From assembly GCA_964370435.1 (NCBI GenBank), contig CAYJJG010000007.1:1-64000 (forward strand): a stretch of 64,000 nt of DNA. Direction: 5' to 3'. Made by a program: the position numbers and the translations under genes. Under the pieces are notes generated by a model, which had not been told where the DNA came from, did not search any database, and worked only from the letters and a program-made list of their open reading frames with translations. This DNA comes from CALVGQ01 sp964370435. GTDB lineage: Bacteria > Bacillota_I > Bacilli_A > Erysipelotrichales > Erysipelotrichaceae. This document shows positions 1 through 7,891 of this stretch, in pieces (the first letter of the stretch is position 1; the number at the start of each line of letters is the position of its first letter).

Positions 1-54
1 GAACCGGCGATCACAGAGTTGCAGTCTATTGCCTTACCACTTGGCTAAGGAACC
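1..54 (-). tRNA. tRNA-Cys (GCA), 3' part cut off by the window edge
   Basis: Read on the minus strand, the gene starts at 54 with acceptor arm GGTTCCT, then TA and the D-arm GCC-AAGTGGTAA-GGC. The anticodon stem AUAGA/UCUGU encloses the loop CUGCAAC, giving anticodon GCA. The sequence runs into the T-arm (GCCGGTTC) and stops at base 1, so the T-loop end and acceptor 3' strand lie outside the window. Confidence 0.92.
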
Positions 55-194
55 AGTTGTCGCTTTATTATTATATCAAAATTCTATAACAATGCAACAA
101 AATTTTAATACTTCAACAATTTTTTTCTTACTGTGAAATTCACTCGGTTCTAAATTTTATCTATTAAAATTACTATCAATAAGTATAAAATATA

Positions 195-234
195 ATGATG
201 AGCATTCCCTAAATTGTGAGGGAATACTCATCAT
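195..234. terminator. Hairpin after the M20 gene, probable terminator
   Basis: Arms of 16 bases (195-210 and 219-234) pair with a single A-C mismatch around an 8-base loop. It lies between the end of the minus-strand M20 gene and the tRNA. The T-tract is weak on the minus strand, so it may terminate poorly or simply protect the transcript end. Confidence 0.5.
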
Positions 235-287
235 TTATAATGACTACAACTAAATTTAGTACTATAGCATTATAATTTTTATTTAAG

Positions 288-1532
288 CTACTTAATCCAA
301 TCTGTCAGCACCTCTATTAGCACCTTTATACTTGCTTCAAATTCCTCAATATCCACCCATTCTTCATGTTTATTGCTATCAATAGGCAGATAACATAGAC
401 TTCCTAATCCTACTGTCGGAGTATTCCCTAGTATCATTGGTAGCCTAATATCACTAGCTCCATGTGCTTGATAAATAAAATTATCTGTTTTAATATGCGT
501 GCTTATTTTATTCTTTAAGAGCTCAATTAATGGATGATTTCTATCCATCATTGCAAATCCAGCTCTTAAATATCCTTTTTCTAAGCTATAGGTGTGATCT
601 TTAAATAGGCTTGGATTATTTTCTACAACAGCATTTAATGCTTCTTCGACTTCATTTTCAATATCTTGAATTGTTTGATTTTTACCAAAATGAACCCTAA
701 ACTCCAGACTTGCAGTTTTACTCACTTTTCCAATATAACTACCACCCTGCATTACTCCAATATTTAATTTAGTTCCATGCTCATCTTGATTGCCATATTT
801 TAAATATCTTTTATTTGCTAACTCAACTAGTGCATTGGCTAATACGATAAGTTTATTGTTTGCACTGATGCCATAATCTAAATCATAATGTGCCCTTCCT
901 AATTGACCTTCTGTACTTAGTTTAAAATCTATGACTCCTAGTGATATATTTTTTATTTCATTTAATCCCAGTCCTGTTTCAGCCGGGTGTAAATAGATGC
1001 CAGCATCAGGATTATATTTTAATCTATCACAACCGATTAAAGTTCCTCCAACACCACCTCGTTTACCTAAGCAACTCATAACAATAACATTATATGGTAA
1101 TTCATTATAAAATTCCTTGTAATATTTGAGTGCTAAAAATATTGCTGCAATACCACTTTTATCATCTGCAGCCCCTAATCCATATACTCTTTTATCATCT
1201 CTTTTATATGCAATAATTTCATGACTTTCAGTATCAATATGGGCAAATAAAAGTAATGATTGCTTATGCTTATCATACGGGGTGTAACCAATTAAGTTAT
1301 AGGCCTCTTTATGAAAAGGCATGGCATTAGGACAATAATCTTCTAAGTCTTTTAAATACTCACTATCCGTATTAAATTTATCAATCTCTAAATTTAACTC
1401 CTTCATAAGTTCAAAAATATAATCTTGTGCTAGTGTTTCTTGCAAATCCTTACTGGGCGCTTCAATAAGTGTTTTTAAAAATTCTAGTGATTCTTCTCTT
1501 TTAGAAACAACATACTCCTGTATAGTTTTCAT
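288..1532 (-). CDS. M20-family metallohydrolase-like protein with a missing catalytic Glu
   Basis: The 414-residue protein has the length and two-domain layout of the M20/ArgE/DapE metallopeptidase fold. Seen in the sequence are the first metal motif HIDTES (about 98-103), the GLGAADDKSG segment (about 118-127) supplying the bridging Asp, a dimerisation-type domain about 195-300, and a late HGASD motif that can supply the last His ligand. The position where active members carry Glu-Glu (TDEE-VGG-type) reads CLGKRGGVGG, so the general-base Glu is not visible. The substrate is unknown; either a divergent subfamily with a displaced base or a binding/regulatory protein is possible. It stands alone, with terminators on both sides. 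Confidence 0.75.
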   Translation of the reverse strand: MKTIQEYVVSKREESLEFLKTLIEAPSKDLQETLAQDYIFELMKELNLEIDKFNTDSEYLKDLEDYCPNAMPFHKEAYNLIGYTPYDKHKQSLLLFAHIDTESHEIIAYKRDDKRVYGLGAADDKSGIAAIFLALKYYKEFYNELPYNVIVMSCLGKRGGVGGTLIGCDRLKYNPDAGIYLHPAETGLGLNEIKNISLGVIDFKLSTEGQLGRAHYDLDYGISANNKLIVLANALVELANKRYLKYGNQDEHGTKLNIGVMQGGSYIGKVSKTASLEFRVHFGKNQTIQDIENEVEEALNAVVENNPSLFKDHTYSLEKGYLRAGFAMMDRNHPLIELLKNKISTHIKTDNFIYQAHGASDIRLPMILGNTPTVGLGSLCYLPIDSNKHEEWVDIEEFEASIKVLIEVLTDWIK

Positions 1533-1568
1533 AATCCACCTCTTTTAATATTTTATTATAAATAATAA

Positions 1569-1598
1569 AAAAAAACATCATTAATTAATGTTTTTTAA
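1569..1598 (-). terminator. Intrinsic terminator after the DUF402 gene
   Basis: On the minus strand, AAAAAACATTAAT pairs imperfectly with ATTAATG-A-TGT and is followed by a run of nine T. It separates the DUF402 gene from the M20 gene downstream. Confidence 0.55.
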
Positions 1599-1645
1599 CT
1601 AAAGCTTATATATACCATTATCTACCTTTTTAATTTAATTATCTT

Positions 1646-2173
1646 TTATTTTGAATTCTTTAAATAAAGTTGATAATACTCTTCAATACATTCATTGTTG
1701 AAGGGACCTTTTTTATCTTTTATATCTTGAATCAATAAAGTCATTTGATGTTCAACAATTGAACATAACTCTTCACTATACTTCATCTTTTTAGAATGCG
1801 CCTCATATTCATCTTCATCCAAGATATCCATTCTGCCATCAGGATATACTTTTATATCTAAATCATAATCGATATTTTTAATAGCTTCCCCATCATATAA
1901 ACTCGGAGACGCTAAATTACAGTAATAATATATACCACTTTTTCTAATCATAGTAATTACATTAAACCACTTGTCTGGATAAAAGAAACAAACTGCCGGT
2001 TCTCTTGTGAACCATTTTCTACCATCAGATTCGATTACCCATGTTTTATTAGTAACTACTACAAATTGTTTCTCATCAGCTTCTAAAACAAATCCTTTAG
2101 ACCATGTACGGTGTAAAGAACCATTATGTTTATAGCTTTGTATATGTACCATTTGATTTGGTATTGGCTTCAT
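1646..2173 (-). CDS. DUF402 nucleoside tri/diphosphatase-like protein (YgaC/Ntdp family)
   Basis: At 175 residues this matches the length of the YgaC/SAV1889-type nucleoside di- and triphosphatases (DUF402). The visible family signature runs from HIQSYKHNGSLHRTW near the N-terminus through the FYPDKWFNVITM strand, the YYYCNLASP segment and the DYDLDIKVYPDG acidic strand, which holds the metal-binding Asp residues in this fold. A start 33 bases further upstream is open, but the Met at 2173 begins the conserved part and is preceded by AGAAAGAAGTGA, a weak purine-rich ribosome site. It is a single gene with its own terminator. The function is family-based; the cellular substrate is not shown by the sequence. 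Confidence 0.8.
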   Translation of the reverse strand: MKPIPNQMVHIQSYKHNGSLHRTWSKGFVLEADEKQFVVVTNKTWVIESDGRKWFTREPAVCFFYPDKWFNVITMIRKSGIYYYCNLASPSLYDGEAIKNIDYDLDIKVYPDGRMDILDEDEYEAHSKKMKYSEELCSIVEHQMTLLIQDIKDKKGPFNNECIEEYYQLYLKNSK

Positions 2174-2258
2174 GATTATCACTTCTTTCTTAAACATTAT
2201 ACACAAATTTTAATGCTTTATCTATAAAAAAAATATCCCTATTGTCGGTTACTCATGA

Positions 2259-2306
2259 AGAAACAAACTGTCACTATCAAAAAAATGGTAGTGACAGTTT
2301 GTTTCT
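2259..2306. repeat. 18-bp perfect inverted repeat in the 2.2-2.3 kb intergenic gap
   Basis: Bases 2259-2276 (AGAAACAAACTGTCACTA) are the exact reverse complement of 2289-2306, around a 12-base loop rich in A. There is no T-tract on the exit side for the minus-strand gene that ends at 2332, so it is not a classical terminator. A strong RNA hairpin, a terminator lacking a U-tract, or the end of a small mobile repeat are the options. Confidence 0.8.
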
Positions 2307-2331
2307 ATGTAGATTATGCCCATTTCATTCG

Positions 2332-2727
2332 TTACTTCTCATCATCTAACAGCTTTATTCTCACTACATTTTCAATATATGCTGGGTAGCTTTCTTGAAT
2401 TAGTCCACTGTAAGTAATTGCTATCGTGTCACCTATATCAAATTCGGATATTCCCATAGGGGTATATCTCCATTCAAGTTTGGTTTCTTCTCCCGCTATA
2501 TTGAAATTAAATTCACCTCTAAAATTAATGTCGTTCACAGGAAGTCCTTCTACTGAAAAATACATATCATCAATATCAGTAATTTTTGCATAAAAAGTAT
2601 CTATCTCTATATCAGTATATGAATTTTCAATCCTGTCATAAGATATCTTGTATCCTAAGAAATAAAAACTTATAGCAACGGTAATCAACAATAAGCAAAT
2701 TGCAATCCAATGTTTTGGCTTTTTCAT
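2332..2727 (-). CDS. Small membrane-anchored protein of unknown function
   Basis: The 131-residue product has a single N-terminal hydrophobic segment (about 8-25, WIAICLLLITVAISFYFLG) after KKPKH, followed by a polar region that should lie outside the membrane. That region is rich in beta-type alternation (TFYAKITDIDDMYFSVEG; GDTIAITYSGLI), suggesting a small OB- or DUF3221-like beta barrel, but no family can be assigned with certainty. It has no Cys lipobox. It sits alone between a long inverted repeat and a structured gap after pilT. Confidence 0.6.
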   Translation of the reverse strand: MKKPKHWIAICLLLITVAISFYFLGYKISYDRIENSYTDIEIDTFYAKITDIDDMYFSVEGLPVNDINFRGEFNFNIAGEETKLEWRYTPMGISEFDIGDTIAITYSGLIQESYPAYIENVVRIKLLDDEK

Positions 2728-2802
2728 AATATTTTACTCCAATCATTATATAAATAATCTTTAGTAAATGTATCACGGAAAAGATAGTGTTTTAAATCGA
2801 TT

Positions 2803-2848
2803 TCAGGCGAGTAGAGCAGGTGTATACACACCTGCAAACCCTGCCTGA
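2803..2848 (-). ncRNA. Possible structured RNA element downstream of pilT
   Basis: On the minus strand a perfect 8-bp helix GCAGGTGT/ACACCTGC (2816-2823 with 2828-2835) closes a 4-base loop, and an outer helix TCAGGC/GCCTGA (2803-2808 with 2843-2848) surrounds it across a 7-base internal loop on each side. It is much more GC-rich than its surroundings, which are AT-rich. There is no T-tract. It does not match a riboswitch family I can name; it may be a transcript-end structure for the pilus operon or a leader for the small membrane protein gene. Confidence 0.4.
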
Positions 2849-2903
2849 TGGCAAAATATTTCTATATGAATATCCAGCTATCTGAGATATTTTCTAAACA
2901 CTT

Positions 2904-3971
2904 TTACAGCAATGCAATTTTCCTTTGCATTACTTCTGCATTTACACTATATCGTATTGCTACTTCTTTATCTATTATACCTTTTTGAAATAAATTCAAT
3001 ATACTTTTATCCATACTTATCATACCGTCTTCCATAGAAGAGGTCGCTATTAAATTATCAATTTGATGAATTTTATTTTCACGAATTAGATTTCTTACCG
3101 CTGGATTCACCATCATTATTTCAAAAACTGGTATAAAATCTCCTTCTTTTGTTGGAATAAGTTGTTGACAAACAATAGCTGTCAACACCATAGCAAGCTG
3201 TGATCTTATCTGATGTTGTTGTTGAGGATGAAAAACATCGATAATACGATCAATCGTATTGCTAGCGCTTGTAGTATGTAAACTAGATAAAACTAAATGT
3301 CCAGTTTCTGCAGCTGTCATCCCAACTTCAATAGTTTCATGATCTCTAAGCTCTCCCAAAAGTATCGTATCAGGACTTTGTCTTAAGGCACTACGTAATG
3401 CAGTAACAAAATTTTCAGTATCAAGGTTAACCTCACGCTGTGAGACTACACTTTTAACATGAGGATGTAAAAATTCAATAGGGTCTTCTAGAGTAATAAT
3501 GTGTTTTTCATGATTGTGATTAATGTAATCTATCATGCAGGCTAAAGTGGTACTTTTACCACTTCCTGCTGCTCCAGTAACCAACACAAAGCCACGATCA
3601 TTTTTACATACATCCATTACTGCAGATGGAATATTAAGTTCATCAGGATGCGGTAATTTAAAAGTAATTGCACGAATAACCGCTGCATATGATCCTCTTT
3701 GTTTATAAGTATTTACACGAAATCTTGAAACGCCTTTTAAAGCAAAAGAAAAATCATCATCACCATATTGATGAAGACGAGTAATATCACGATTAGCTGC
3801 ACTTGCATAAATCTGCTTAATAATCTCATAAGTATCATTAGGCATGAGTTTACCTTCACCATAATTCTCCATACGCCCTTTTACCTTTATCGTAACCGGA
3901 CGCCCTGAAATGATAAAAATATCTGAAGCTCCTAGTGCAATAATATCTCCTACTAATTTCTTAAAGTCCAT
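2904..3971 (-). CDS. pilT: PilT-type ATPase of a type IV pilus-like system
   Basis: The 355-residue protein has the normal PilT length and order: an N-terminal PAS-like half beginning ASDIFIISGRPVTIKVKG, Walker A GAAGSGKST (133-141), an Asp box ITLEDPIEF, Walker B ILLGELRD (about 203-210), the His box SSLHTTSASNTIDRI, and the PilT-specific C-terminal AVRNLIRENKIHQI followed by GMISMDKSILNLF. PilT hexamers power pilus retraction at the inner face of the membrane platform. It is the last gene of a seven-gene minus-strand operon starting at 7770. No PilB extension ATPase is encoded nearby, so this enzyme may serve both strokes or PilB may be elsewhere. ComGA is an alternative name, but the C-terminal motif favours PilT. 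Confidence 0.92.
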   Translation of the reverse strand: MDFKKLVGDIIALGASDIFIISGRPVTIKVKGRMENYGEGKLMPNDTYEIIKQIYASAANRDITRLHQYGDDDFSFALKGVSRFRVNTYKQRGSYAAVIRAITFKLPHPDELNIPSAVMDVCKNDRGFVLVTGAAGSGKSTTLACMIDYINHNHEKHIITLEDPIEFLHPHVKSVVSQREVNLDTENFVTALRSALRQSPDTILLGELRDHETIEVGMTAAETGHLVLSSLHTTSASNTIDRIIDVFHPQQQHQIRSQLAMVLTAIVCQQLIPTKEGDFIPVFEIMMVNPAVRNLIRENKIHQIDNLIATSSMEDGMISMDKSILNLFQKGIIDKEVAIRYSVNAEVMQRKIALL

Positions 3972-4037
3972 ATTCTCCTCTTTTCATTATTTTCACTTTA
4001 TACTAACCTTTATTAATTTAAGCATACAATACTTTTC

Positions 4038-4505
4038 TTATCTCGTAAAAACATCTATGCTTTCATCAGTAACCCAATCATCATGATAACTAAGATTCCA
4101 TGAAACTATTTTAAAATTTTGTGTATCATTAAATAAAACCTCTATACAACTATTTAGCGTTTCATTAGCATTTACAGGAGTATCAAAATAAAGCAATAAA
4201 CGATTATCTTCTCTAGTAAGTTGATAACTTGATAACTGCAATTCAACTTCATCATAATAAGTATCGATATCTTCAGCATCAATAGCATTTAATTGTTCAT
4301 CAATACTTTGTAGTGTTTTTTTGGCAAGTATATCTGCCGCATAATATTCTTTTGTTATTTGTGCATTACTTTCACTGAAAGTTAAATCAGTTTGAGCAGT
4401 AACATAAGATAAAGTCCCAAAGGTTAACATGGTAAGCAATACAAAAACAACCAATAATAAGCTTATTCCTGTAGGCATACTCATTTTATGATTATTCTCA
4501 TTCAC
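4038..4505 (-). CDS. Pilin-like membrane protein, PilX/GspK-like position
   Basis: The 155-residue protein has a short polar leader ending in MPTG, then a long hydrophobic helix ISLLLVVFVLLTMLTFGTLS (about 14-33) continuing as an amphipathic helix with AQTDL and SNAQITKEYYAADILAKKTL. This is the shape of minor pilins of the PilX/GspK kind, which often have an AA.A helix after the membrane part. A Gly suitable as the prepilin cleavage residue precedes Ile, but Glu5 of classical pilins is absent. It lies between the PilV-like gene and pilT in the same operon. The role as a tip or priming minor pilin is inference. Confidence 0.65.
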   Translation of the reverse strand: MNENNHKMSMPTGISLLLVVFVLLTMLTFGTLSYVTAQTDLTFSESNAQITKEYYAADILAKKTLQSIDEQLNAIDAEDIDTYYDEVELQLSSYQLTREDNRLLLYFDTPVNANETLNSCIEVLFNDTQNFKIVSWNLSYHDDWVTDESIDVFTR

Positions 4506-4551
4506 TAAACCACCTCATTTCTAATTATATAAAATTTGATCAATAGTTTTA

Positions 4552-4950
4552 TCATTTTGCCGTGTATCGTGCTGTTTCCAAATCATATAACAACTGCTCT
4601 TCATTAAATAATTGAATGCTTAATAGTGCAAGGTTACCTGTTTTAGTTTCAATAAACACTGCCTTATATTCTGCATCATTACTATAACAGCCATCATCAT
4701 TAAAACTTGTATGATATTCTTCATTAATTAAAGTTGCATCAGTCAACTCTATAAGCAACTCTACACCGCCTAATTCATAAATTTCAGCTGCACTTTGCGC
4801 TGCAACCACCGCACTACTAAGGTCTTTAGAATGTGTTGTAGTATTAAGTGATAACATAAAAATTTGAATACACAGTCCAATACCAAAGGAAAAAAACAGC
4901 AAGGCAATCATAATTTCTATTAAAAATAGTCCTGATTTTGAACGATTCAT
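4552..4950 (-). CDS. PilV-like type IV minor prepilin
   Basis: The 132-residue product starts MNRSKSG followed by LFLIEIMIALLFFSFGIGLC, which is a prepilin leader with Gly at -1 and Glu at +5, then a transmembrane/assembly helix and the typical AQSAAEIYEL region. The globular part is small, with Cys in GCYSND. It is the only protein of the cluster with a complete type III prepilin cleavage site, so a prepilin peptidase is needed and must be encoded elsewhere, as none is seen here. Gaps to its neighbours are 22 and 46 bases, consistent with one transcript. Confidence 0.75.
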   Translation of the reverse strand: MNRSKSGLFLIEIMIALLFFSFGIGLCIQIFMLSLNTTTHSKDLSSAVVAAQSAAEIYELGGVELLIELTDATLINEEYHTSFNDDGCYSNDAEYKAVFIETKTGNLALLSIQLFNEEQLLYDLETARYTAK

Positions 4951-4972
4951 TTTCTAATTACCTTTCCTTTCT

Positions 4973-5443
4973 TTAGGGTATTGCTACAGTGAGTGACAAA
5001 GATGCTTCATTTTGGTCAGTAACTTTGAATGTTAATAATTGACCTTCTTCAACAATATCAAAACTTGATAACTTCACCATCGCCTGTCCCGCTGATAATT
5101 TAGGTTCAATAGTAGCTATTGTATACAATTCACAAAGATAGCCATCATGTAAGTAAATATAGCGCACATAGTGAGCATCTGCTTCTACTTTATCAATCCT
5201 TAGCGCTTCACTATCTTCAACATAATCAACAGAAATACTATCAGGTATACCATTTTGATCTATCTGTTTTTTTAAGTAAGCAACAGCTGTCCGTGAGGCA
5301 AAAGTACTCTCTAAATTTAAAGTAATATTTTCAAAAACTGAAGTTCCTGAAAAAACCAAAAGCAATGCTGTAATGGCAAAGGTTGTAAATAAAGCTAACA
5401 CAAACAGCATATCTATTGAATACTGCTTTATTTTAATTTTCAT
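4973..5443 (-). CDS. DUF4860-like pilus-cluster membrane protein
   Basis: The 156-residue protein has an N-terminal membrane helix (about 11-32, IDMLFVLALFTTFAITALLLVF) reached after a short basic stretch, then a helix with RTAVAYLKKQIDQNG and a beta-rich exterior domain. This matches the general form of DUF4860 proteins found beside Bacillota type II/IV secretion-like genes. There is no Glu5 prepilin signature. It is placed between the 99-residue pilin-like protein and the PilV-like prepilin, suggesting that it belongs to the same fibre or platform. The family assignment is from memory of the motif pattern and should be treated as probable. Confidence 0.6.
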   Translation of the reverse strand: MKIKIKQYSIDMLFVLALFTTFAITALLLVFSGTSVFENITLNLESTFASRTAVAYLKKQIDQNGIPDSISVDYVEDSEALRIDKVEADAHYVRYIYLHDGYLCELYTIATIEPKLSAGQAMVKLSSFDIVEEGQLLTFKVTDQNEASLSLTVAIP

Positions 5444-5485
5444 AAGTTTACCTCTACATAATAAGTTTCATTTATTACATCAACT

Positions 5486-5785
5486 TCATTTAGCTATTAC
5501 AGTTATATCGGGCATAATATTAGAGGCAAAAACCTCATAATGAACAATATATTTTGTCTCGTCAAACTGTATACCATAACTATCATAAATCTTCTCTAAT
5601 GAAGCAGGATATGCCCCAGTTGTCGCATAACTATGTGCACAACTTTGAGCTATCGCATCACGAAGAGCTTCCATTTGTAAACGATTGCTAGATATTTGTA
5701 CTGCATTGAATCCCTGGTTTATTAAAAATATAAATAAAATAAAAATTACTAAACTCTTAACATAGTTCAATTTAAAAATCTGCAT
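5486..5785 (-). CDS. Short pilin-like protein (99 residues)
   Basis: After MQIFKLNYVK the protein has a single hydrophobic segment (SLVIFILFIFLINQGFNAV), followed by QMEALRDAIAQSCAHSYATTGAYPASLEKIYDSYG, which closely resembles the helix and YPASLE turn of the globular start of GspG/PilE-like pilins. There is no prepilin cleavage motif. The gene is 13 bases from pilC and 42 bases from the DUF4860-like gene. It could be a pseudopilin whose leader is not processed, anchored permanently as a base component. Confidence 0.6.
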   Translation of the reverse strand: MQIFKLNYVKSLVIFILFIFLINQGFNAVQISSNRLQMEALRDAIAQSCAHSYATTGAYPASLEKIYDSYGIQFDETKYIVHYEVFASNIMPDITVIAK

Positions 5786-5798
5786 AGCGCTACCTCAA

Positions 5799-6866
5799 CT
5801 AGCCCATCTGGGAAATAATGCTCATCAGCGGTAACATTACTGATAAGAGAATTCCCCCAACAACTATTGATAAAACAGCAACAATACTCGGCTCAATTAT
5901 AGCAATTACATTTTCAAAACGACGGAAAACCTCTTCATCATAACGAACACTAAGACTTGCCATAACCTCATCAATAGCACCTGCTGAGGCCCCTACCGAG
6001 AGCAAGTGTGAATTAACACCAGTAAATATCTGCTGTTCAATTATTGCCTTGGAAAAGCTATTGCCACTTTCAACTTTTTTATGAATTTCATTAATTTTTT
6101 TTGAAAGTCGCTTATTTTTTACAAGTGTTTCAACTCTTTTCAAACTTTCATCAATATCAAGACCACTTGTTAACATAAGTGACATTCCTCCTGCAAAATG
6201 TGCAGTGGCAACAGCATCAAAAAGTCCTCTTGTTAACACAAAATTTTCAAGCCCGTTTCTTAGCATTTTACGACCTTGTGGTAAAAACACAATTAAGAAT
6301 ACCATGATAATAAGCAGCAACAAAAATAAAAGTAAAATCATACTATTATTGGTAATCCATGCACCTATATTAAATAGTAATTTAGAAAAACCTGTCATTT
6401 CTCCTCCAAGTTGTAAGAAAACAGAATTAAATATTGGCATAACCTCAACTACAAGAACACCAATAACTGCAATCATCATTAACACCATAATCAGTGGATA
6501 AGCAACAGCATTTCTAATAAACTTACGTAAATTATCTTCACGATTATAATATCTTGCTAAAGATTTAAAAACGGTTTCCAATCGCCCAGAAATTTCTCCG
6601 ATTTTAACCATTTGGACCATATAATGTGGGAAAGCATTAATTTTATCTAAAGTATCCGATAAAGAATTCCCTAGTTCTAAATGTTGTATAATTTCAGAAT
6701 ACAAATTTTTACTTTGTCCCTCTTCAAGTTCACCTTGAAGAATATAAAAGACTTCAAGTACCGTTGTCCCTGAACCAATCACAAGAGCAAGTTGTTCACA
6801 AAAAACAGAAAGTTCTGCATAAGACATTTTTTTTATTTTTTTATTAATAGATGTATTTTTCTGCAT
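5799..6866 (-). CDS. pilC: PilC/GspF-type inner membrane platform protein
   Basis: The 355-residue protein has two copies of the T2SSF domain: first half about 18-140 (LSVFCEQLALVIGSGTTVLE) and second about 220-345 (FAGGMSLMLTSGLDIDESL), with membrane helices near 120-145, 175-200 and 325-350. PilC organises the pilus base and couples to the ATPase. Two in-frame ATGs are possible; the one at 6866 (MQKNTS) leaves usable spacing from AGGAG, whereas the first ATG directly abuts it. The gene overlaps the end of the transglutaminase gene by 23 bases, implying translational coupling. Confidence 0.88.
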   Translation of the reverse strand: MQKNTSINKKIKKMSYAELSVFCEQLALVIGSGTTVLEVFYILQGELEEGQSKNLYSEIIQHLELGNSLSDTLDKINAFPHYMVQMVKIGEISGRLETVFKSLARYYNREDNLRKFIRNAVAYPLIMVLMMIAVIGVLVVEVMPIFNSVFLQLGGEMTGFSKLLFNIGAWITNNSMILLLFLLLLIIMVFLIVFLPQGRKMLRNGLENFVLTRGLFDAVATAHFAGGMSLMLTSGLDIDESLKRVETLVKNKRLSKKINEIHKKVESGNSFSKAIIEQQIFTGVNSHLLSVGASAGAIDEVMASLSVRYDEEVFRRFENVIAIIEPSIVAVLSIVVGGILLSVMLPLMSIISQMG

Positions 6867-7770
6867 AATTTTTAGCATCTCCTATAAATGATGAATCAGC
6901 CCCTCCATCAGTGAAGGTAGGGTCCATAAGTTTCCATTCAGTACCATCAAATTCTATAATATTCTCAATCCAGCCTGTTTCTTCAGTATGAACTGAAATC
7001 CACGCATGATAGACCTCACCTACATAACCAATAACTAGACGGGTTGGTATTTGTTGCGAGCGTAACATGGCTGCCATTAATGCAGCATAATCAAAACAAA
7101 TACCCATTCCAGTAGACATCGTTTCATCGATATCAGGCAAATAACCTGCAAGTTCACCATTAATCGCTTTTGTCGCTTTATCATCATCGTATTCAAGCGT
7201 ATTAATAGTAAAATTGAATACTGCTGTAATAAAACTTAAATCACTATCAGTATAAGTATAAAGCTCCTTAGCTTTATCCACTGCAATATCTTCACTGCTA
7301 AAATTCACATATTGATTCGGATATAAGTAAGAAAGAGTATCATTTTCTACTTCAACTGATAATGTTTGTGTATCCACATTGTAATACTCCGTCCCTGATG
7401 CTTGTTCATATGTCTTAAAGGTATACTCACCACTACCAGAATGAAGATGAAAGACTTGATATCCAGATTTATCATGTAAATCATAAGTGTATTCTTCACC
7501 GTTAGCATCAGAAACCCTAAACTTAATTTTACCTGTATTAGTACCTAAATACTGCACCATCACATATCCTTGTGAACTATTGGAGTAATCTATAATAACA
7601 TAATCAGAAGAAAAGACAGCCACTTCATCCGCCGAAGGAAAAAAGACCTCCGATAAGGGCTCCCTTAATGGGGTAGTTGACAGTTCACTAGTCTTACCTT
7701 CAGAAGAAGAGCAAGCAGTGAGCATTAGAATTAATAAAACCATCAAAATCGACCTTAATTTCTTCATCAT
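6844..7770 (-). CDS. Transglutaminase-like lipoprotein heading the pilus operon
   Basis: A lipoprotein signal ends in LTAC (Cys20). The middle part (about 50-150) is beta-rich, and a transglutaminase-core domain lies at about 180-290. The full Cys-His-Asp triad is visible: Cys225 in GMGICFDYAALM, His255 in VYHAWISV, Asp283 in WKLMDPTF. Such proteins act outside the membrane as cysteine peptidases or crosslinkers. It is the first gene behind the promoter at 7804-7832 and overlaps pilC, so it is made with the pilus machinery; processing or crosslinking of pilins is a reasonable inference. The ribosome site is weak (AAAG 6 bases before ATG), with a better AGGAG too far upstream. Confidence 0.82.
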   Translation of the reverse strand: MMKKLRSILMVLLILMLTACSSSEGKTSELSTTPLREPLSEVFFPSADEVAVFSSDYVIIDYSNSSQGYVMVQYLGTNTGKIKFRVSDANGEEYTYDLHDKSGYQVFHLHSGSGEYTFKTYEQASGTEYYNVDTQTLSVEVENDTLSYLYPNQYVNFSSEDIAVDKAKELYTYTDSDLSFITAVFNFTINTLEYDDDKATKAINGELAGYLPDIDETMSTGMGICFDYAALMAAMLRSQQIPTRLVIGYVGEVYHAWISVHTEETGWIENIIEFDGTEWKLMDPTFTDGGADSSFIGDAKNYAEKYIY

Positions 7771-7803
7771 ATTCTTTACTATAATGTCTCCTCTTTTGTG
7801 GAA

Positions 7804-7832
7804 ATTATAACAGATAAGCTCTATTTTTACAA
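7804..7832 (-). promoter_or_regulatory. SigA-type promoter of the pilus operon
   Basis: Minus strand: -35 TTGTAA (7827-7832), 17-base spacer, -10 TATAAT (7804-7809). It lies just after the terminator of the surface-protein gene and 34 bases before the transglutaminase start, marking the start of the pilus transcript. Confidence 0.75.
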
Positions 7833-7850
7833 TAAAGTGAAATTGTCTTT

Positions 7851-7880
7851 CAAAAAAAAGTAGGAGTATTCGCTCCTACT
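7851..7880 (-). terminator. Intrinsic terminator of the surface-protein gene
   Basis: Minus strand: AGTAGGAG/CTCCTACT 8-bp perfect stem (7859-7866 with 7873-7880) with a 6-base loop, followed by eight T. It lies 11 bases beyond the stop codon. Confidence 0.9.
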
Positions 7881-7891
7881 AATTTTTTATT

